A stretch of DNA of 38,821 bases, taken from assembly GCA_947643415.1 (NCBI GenBank), contig CANRWA010000036.1, positions 1 to 38,821 on the forward strand, in the 5' to 3' direction. The stretch comes from an uncultured Clostridia bacterium. Its GTDB lineage: Bacteria > Bacillota > Clostridia > Lachnospirales > Lachnospiraceae. A program made the translations under genes and the position numbers. This document shows, piece after piece, positions 34,206 through 38,821 of the stretch; position 1 is the stretch's first letter; each line of letters opens with the position of its first letter. The notes below the pieces were generated by a model that had not been told where the DNA came from, searched no databases, and saw only the letters and a program-made list of their open reading frames with translations.

Positions 34206-36908
34206 ATGCTGACATTTGCGAAGTTTGCAAGTGAGTTACTTTATGCCACTAAACTAAATAATGAAGATTTAGTTAACATTCTTTTAGGTTGTGTTTATGA
34301 ACCACTAGACTTAAAAGATAAGAATGGAAATCCGTATTATGCTGGAAAAGGTGAATGCAGTTATCTGTTAAAAGGGAAAAGAGATGTAAAACTTGAAATT
34401 CAGCGAGGTACTACTAGAAAAAAAGTGATTGATAATGCAGGAGCTTATTTTAAGGAACGGCTTGTTTCGAGAATTATTCCTTCGCTTCTTGAGGACTTTT
34501 TGGAGAATATGAGAAAGACAATTGCATACGATTTTTCTATTTCTGAAGCCAAAAAGAATGAATTGTTATCAAAGGCAAGTAAACAAGAATTGGCAACTTT
34601 TATAGAAAATGTGTGTTTTTATGTAATTGGAAGACCTAATACAGTTCAAGATGAGATTATGTGTATGAATAACCTTCCAGAACAGAACAGGTACTTTTGT
34701 GGACGAGTAGAAGTATTGCAAGATATTGATTCACTCTTAGAGAAAAAAAAGAAGGATACGGTTAGCATTTGTCAAACTATTTCGGGTCTTGGTGGAATTG
34801 GGAAAACGCAACTTTCAATAGAGTATGCATATAAATATCATTATAGATATAAAACTTGTATTTGGTTTATAGATGCAGAAAGCGGATCTTCTGTTTATAA
34901 TTGCTTTTGTGATTTTGCACAACATTTTAATCTCTTTTTGCCATTAAATTACAATTCTAAAGATTTACAATGTGCAATCAAGACATGGCTATCGGAAAAC
35001 CGTAGTTGGTTACTAATATTTGATAATCTTGAGATTATGGACACAATAATTCCTTACTTACCTGACAGGATAAAAGGACGAATCCTTATAACTACAAGAA
35101 ACACTCGTATTGATTATGGAATATCGCTTTTTCTTGATGTATTTAGTTTAGAGGAAGCAAATTTTTTTATGAAAAAAAGATTATCAAAAAATAATGAAGC
35201 AAAAATGGAATACTATAAGTATGAGGACTTTACTGAAAAATCGTCTGTATTGATAAAACGTTTAGGGTATTTACCTCTTGCATTGGAACAAGCAGCGGCA
35301 TATATAAAAGAAGTCCAGTGTTCTATTTCTGATTATATAGAGTTATTGAGACAATCAAGTGTTGATGTATTTTCGGACAAATATGCCTCACCGGAATATT
35401 ATGAAAGTATTGTTACGTCAACGTGGAGCATTTCTTTTGCGGCACTTGAAGAAAGTTCCCGGCAATTATTGAATCTTTGTGCTTATATGGGAGCTGATAA
35501 TATTCCTATAAAATTTTTTGTGGATATGAGAAAAGAACTTCCAGCTCCGTTGACAAATGATTTGGCGAAGAAGTTAACATTAAATCGAGTTGTTACAGGT
35601 CTTCGGACCTACTCTTTGACTAGAGGAACTGCCGAATATATCCACATTCACAGACTTGTACAAGAGGTAATAAGGAAGAATCATGAGATTGAAGGAAAAA
35701 CTGATTATGATAAAAATGGATGGCTTAAATTAAACTTTAGCATGTTGGAGAGATATCTTCCGGTTTCATGTGAGGAACCGGATAGTACATCACGATTTGT
35801 ACAAATAGCTATTCATGCGGAATCTATTGCAGAAAAATATTCTATATTTGATGGACAAGAAAGTATAAAATTGGCAAATTTGTACGATAAAATAGGTCAA
35901 TGTTATGATGATTGTGGGATTTTCGATAGTGCATTTAGGAATTATTATAATTCGCTCCAAATTAAAGAAAAATGTTTGGGAAAAACACACCCTGATACTG
36001 CAATACAATATGATAATATTGGCTTGTCGTATACCAAAACTGGTAAATATACGAAAGCAATACTATTGCATAATAAGGCTATTAATATTTTAGAACTTAG
36101 CCTTGGTAAAAAAAATCTTGATACAGCAACTGCTTATAATAACCTGGGGTTGGCGTTGGTGAGAAATGGAAATTATGATTTGGGCATTGAATGGTATCAA
36201 AAATGTCTTGATGTTGAGTTGGAAATACTTGGAGATGAAGATATTGAAATTGCAGCAGATTATAATAATATAGGTGAGGCGTATTTTCAGAAGGGAGAGG
36301 AGGATAAGGCTTTAGAATATTTAATAAAGGCTCTTAAGATTAAAGAAAAGAGGATTGGCTGCATGAATTCAAATACAGCTATTACATACAATAATCTTGG
36401 GAGTGTATATTGGAAAATTAAGCAATATGATGAAGCTATAAAATATACTGAAAAATCTCTTAATATTTACAAAAAAACATATGGTGAAAAACATCCAAAT
36501 GTTGCTTTGGAATTAGGAAATTTAGCAAGTATATTGGCTGATAATGGCGATAAAGATAAAGCAAGAGAGTATTACTTTGAAGCAATTGAAATTGGGAAAA
36601 ATAGCTTAGGTTTATCACATCCACAAACAGCTAAAACGATTGATGGACTGGGGACAACATATCTTGATGAAGAAGAATTTGAACAAGCTTTACCATATTT
36701 TCTTTTAGCATATAAGCTGTTTAAGGGCACTCTTGACCAGAAGCATAATGATGTAGTACGAGTTTATAAGCATTTGCAGACTGTATATAAAAAAGAGAGT
36801 GTTTTTGAGTCGTTTGATGATTGGCTGGGGCTACAATTGGAAAAGTCAATTGATGGACTAGAAGTAAAAATACAAAAAAATAAATTTTATACAGATACTA
36901 TGCTATGA
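34206..36908 (+). CDS. NLR-like NB-ARC/TPR protein
   Basis: From ATG 34206 (AGGAGG seven to ten bases upstream) the product has 900 residues. Residues 1-145 are a helical domain (MLTFAKFASELLYATKLNNEDL, YYAGKGECSYLLKGKRDV) that recurs in front of other modules in Clostridia; its function is unknown to me. The NB-ARC NTPase shows Walker A GLGGIGKT (194-201), Walker B LLIFDN (D273), ILITTRN (sensor, about 293) and LGYLPLALEQAA (353). An HIHRLVQ motif near 480 stands in place of MHD. Residues about 555-880 are seven or so 42-residue tetratricopeptide repeats (for example TAIQYDNIGLSYTKTGKYTKAI, TATAYNNLGLALVRNGNYDLGI). This is the STAND layout of bacterial immune sensors, with TPRs as ligand binders. 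AT-rich, likely acquired. Confidence 0.88.
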   Translation: MLTFAKFASELLYATKLNNEDLVNILLGCVYEPLDLKDKNGNPYYAGKGECSYLLKGKRDVKLEIQRGTTRKKVIDNAGAYFKERLVSRIIPSLLEDFLENMRKTIAYDFSISEAKKNELLSKASKQELATFIENVCFYVIGRPNTVQDEIMCMNNLPEQNRYFCGRVEVLQDIDSLLEKKKKDTVSICQTISGLGGIGKTQLSIEYAYKYHYRYKTCIWFIDAESGSSVYNCFCDFAQHFNLFLPLNYNSKDLQCAIKTWLSENRSWLLIFDNLEIMDTIIPYLPDRIKGRILITTRNTRIDYGISLFLDVFSLEEANFFMKKRLSKNNEAKMEYYKYEDFTEKSSVLIKRLGYLPLALEQAAAYIKEVQCSISDYIELLRQSSVDVFSDKYASPEYYESIVTSTWSISFAALEESSRQLLNLCAYMGADNIPIKFFVDMRKELPAPLTNDLAKKLTLNRVVTGLRTYSLTRGTAEYIHIHRLVQEVIRKNHEIEGKTDYDKNGWLKLNFSMLERYLPVSCEEPDSTSRFVQIAIHAESIAEKYSIFDGQESIKLANLYDKIGQCYDDCGIFDSAFRNYYNSLQIKEKCLGKTHPDTAIQYDNIGLSYTKTGKYTKAILLHNKAINILELSLGKKNLDTATAYNNLGLALVRNGNYDLGIEWYQKCLDVELEILGDEDIEIAADYNNIGEAYFQKGEEDKALEYLIKALKIKEKRIGCMNSNTAITYNNLGSVYWKIKQYDEAIKYTEKSLNIYKKTYGEKHPNVALELGNLASILADNGDKDKAREYYFEAIEIGKNSLGLSHPQTAKTIDGLGTTYLDEEEFEQALPYFLLAYKLFKGTLDQKHNDVVRVYKHLQTVYKKESVFESFDDWLGLQLEKSIDGLEVKIQKNKFYTDTML

Positions 36909-37089
36909 AATTTAAAGGATAATAGCAATTTTATATATCTTATTAAACATTAGTAGTTTCGATAAATAGTTATGAAGAAAAGATAAAGAAATCTATAAAA
37001 GTATGAAAATTTGTTAGTCCTTACTTGACAGCACCATATGTCAGGAAAATAGAGGCCATATATATACTCTTTATTGTGACTGAGGAGAT

Positions 37090-37469
37090 AAGGTGGGGAG
37101 TTTTAAGTTTAATAAAGGGGATAGTTTTGCTGGTTGTGCAGTATATGATGGTCAGTTTTATGTACTGGTACATAATAAAAAACGGATTCAGGACAGTGGT
37201 TTTATGCACTTGCTGTGGTAGATTTTACTAATAGAGAATTTAGAAAACTTGATGTTATCCCTGATTGGAATATGTATTTTTATCAAAAACATATTTATCA
37301 ATATCTGTATAATGATAAAAATAATGCGATTAAATTAAAAATCATGAATATAAAAGGAAACAAAAAGAAAATACTCTCAATTTCAGATAATGAGCTCATT
37401 ACAATAAGTGGCACTATTATAAGAAAAAATGTGGGTTATCTCAAAAAAGCCTTGTTTTACGGGCATTAA
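37090..37469 (+). pseudogene. Degenerate propeller-lipoprotein-like fragment
   Basis: Across a frameshift near 37205 the translation reads GDSFAGCAVYDGQFYVLVHNKKRIQDSG, then FYALAVVDFTNREFRKLDVIPDWNMYFYQKHIYQYLYND and ends at 37469 (KNVGYLKKALFYGH). The blade-like pattern (YDGQFYVLV, HIYQYLYN, NELITISG) resembles the putative immunity lipoproteins upstream, but no signal peptide is present and similarity is only in style. It may be the remnant of a further toxin-immunity cassette. The stretch 36909-37089 before it shows nothing else recognisable. Confidence 0.4.
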
Positions 37470-37584
37470 CACAGGATTTCAAACTTATATTACTACTAAT
37501 TTACTACTTTTGAAAGAAAGAGCCTTGATATGTTCCCGAAATCCTGCAAGCCCTAAAAATCAACATTGATACTATAGCATAACC

Positions 37585-38661
37585 GACAGATTTCTCGGAC
37601 GCTTGCATCTGTTCGGTTTTGAAGCGTATAAGAGTGTGTGGATTCAAAAAGGGATTATTGTTATAGTCCTGTTTGTCTATTTTGTGCTCGGACTTTCCTA
37701 TACTGTGCCTGTTCCCGTCAGCAATGCCGCCGAGGAGGCGGCACGGCAATATACCGCAGAGCTTGCAGGCGAAATTACAGAGGAAACATTAAACCGCATA
37801 GAAGGCATACAAGCAAAATTAGAGAAAACGATTGCAAACTATAAGGTAGCAGAAACCGCCTATGAAAACGGAGAAATGGAATATCCGCAGTTTGATGTTT
37901 ACGCCCGCGGAGCGTCTGTTGCACAAACATAAAGTGAAGGCTTGGATAGGGTACGTGAACGTGTAGGACAGCTTCAGGAGCAGGCGCATAAGAAAGGTTT
38001 TGAGCCGTATTTGATCACAGAAACTCCACTTGAGAGCGTATATGGGAAATCGGCGGAAAGTAATCGTCAAACGGTGGCAATGCTTGCTTTTTTGATTCTT
38101 GGACTCCTGCTTGCCGGATGTATGGTCTACGAAAAACAGTCCGGTATAACGGGACTTGCGGCTTCCGCGGTAAAAGGCAGAGGAGTATTGCTTTCCCGTA
38201 AAGTTTTGTTAGCAGCGGTTTGTGCCACTCTTGTATGGGTGGTCGTGTATGGCTTGGAGCTTCGCGCGTTTCTTATGGTTTGTGATACAAAGATGTTGTC
38301 TGTTTTGGCAGAAAATCTTGCTTTGCTCCAAAATCTGCCGATTTCCTGTAAGATCAGTACGGCATTGATTTTCCTGTACGGTTTTCGTTTGTTGGCCCTT
38401 TTCTAGGCCACAATGCTCTCACTGCTTGTTTCTTCCTGTATGAAACGGATGGATGCGTCATATATATTAGTTTCCGCTGTTATGCTTTTACCGTCGCTGC
38501 AGTATTCGTATATAGGATTTGCACCGATGAAATATCTGTTGTTGTCCGTTCTGATTTCAGCAATACCGCTTTTGCAAAGTGAAAATGCAATAGTCAATGT
38601 TTGTACCATTACAGTTTGTTTATTTATACTTATTGGTATGTCTGTATTTGTGCTTTGCTAA
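37585..38661 (+). pseudogene. Membrane permease with two in-frame stops
   Basis: One reading frame runs from about 37585 to 38661 and is interrupted by TAA at 37930-37932 (GASVAQT-stop-SEGLDRV) and TAG at 38404-38406 (RLLALF-stop-ATMLSLL). It encodes an N-terminal helix (IIVIVLFVYFVLGLSYTVPV), a long charged helical extracellular-type segment (AEEAARQYTAELAGEITEETLNRIEGIQAKLEKT), and then five or so membrane helices (VAMLAFLILGLLLAGCMVY, VLLAAVCATLVWVVVYGL and others). This is the pattern of ABC-2-type export permeases. No ATPase gene is present. GC content is higher than in the preceding NLR gene. Two nonsense changes in one unshifted frame point to a decayed gene. Confidence 0.6.
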
Positions 38662-38696
38662 AAGCTGCGAATAAAGAGATGAATTTCATAAAAAAT

Positions 38697-38821
38697 GGGG
38701 CTGTCGGGAAATAGATAGCTCCAAACAGGGGTCGGGGTGTTTTGGGGGGAATAAACCCCCCCCCCCCAAAAAATTTATAAAAAAAAAAAACAAAAAAATT
38801 TGAAAAAAAAAAAAAAATTTA
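38697..38821. other. Possible IS end and contig-end artefact
   Basis: GGGGCTGTCGGGAAATAG at about 38697 resembles the terminal sequence of common transposons. From about 38740 the sequence turns into long runs of G, C and A, which look like failed base calls at a contig edge. I see no genes here and would not trust these bases. Confidence 0.55.

Overview
The window reads like chromosome of a gut Firmicute of the Lachnospiraceae type (Blautia, Dorea, Mediterraneibacter or a relative). The evidence is a moderate-GC backbone of metK, a GerA/SpoVAF-type germination protein, a YtvI-like permease, a DUF4250 protein, endonuclease IV and a GH42 beta-galactosidase, interrupted by clearly AT-rich accessory blocks. 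I cannot name the species from sequence alone. The right end (after about 38697) decays into homopolymer runs and is probably a contig end, so single-base frameshifts elsewhere may be sequencing errors.

Region 1 (1-7854) is an accessory island on the 3' side of a tRNA-Arg(CCT) gene (7783-7854, minus). It is a mosaic of small defence and toxin-antitoxin cassettes: a truncated DUF3368 PIN toxin, two GNAT-fold proteins, a zeta-toxin-like kinase with a small partner, a UPF0175 antitoxin, an ApeA-like HEPN protein and a damaged recT. A 42-bp remnant of the tRNA 3' half recurs at 3381-3422. Together with duplicated zinc-finger genes and terminators this marks two tandem insertions at the tRNA. The tail of UPF0175 occurs three times, as if cassettes were swapped at shared sequence.

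Region 2 (7892-19920) is housekeeping: metK; a two-component pair with a membrane permease; a chemoreceptor and FMN-type lipoprotein operon; a GNAT; a DUF4250 protein; the germination protein; nfo; and the beta-galactosidase with a strong terminator.

Region 3 (20000-24555) holds a broken Kelch/FN3 secreted protein, then an AT-rich two-gene operon of a patatin-like lipase and a membrane-embedded P-loop (STAND-like) NTPase. This operon is the best candidate here for an undescribed system, plausibly anti-phage.

Region 4 (24699-33669) is a polymorphic-toxin locus. A very large secreted RHS/YD-repeat protein ends in a variable region with a metal-hydrolase-like HSIQDYQAHS motif. It is followed by a putative immunity lipoprotein, an orphan 59-aa RHS tip, a second identical lipoprotein copy (965-bp direct repeat) and a truncated IS200-type element.

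Region 5 (33686-38821) has a phage-type holin divergent from an NLR-like NB-ARC/TPR protein, a decayed lipoprotein-like fragment, a permease pseudogene with two in-frame stops, and the low-quality end.
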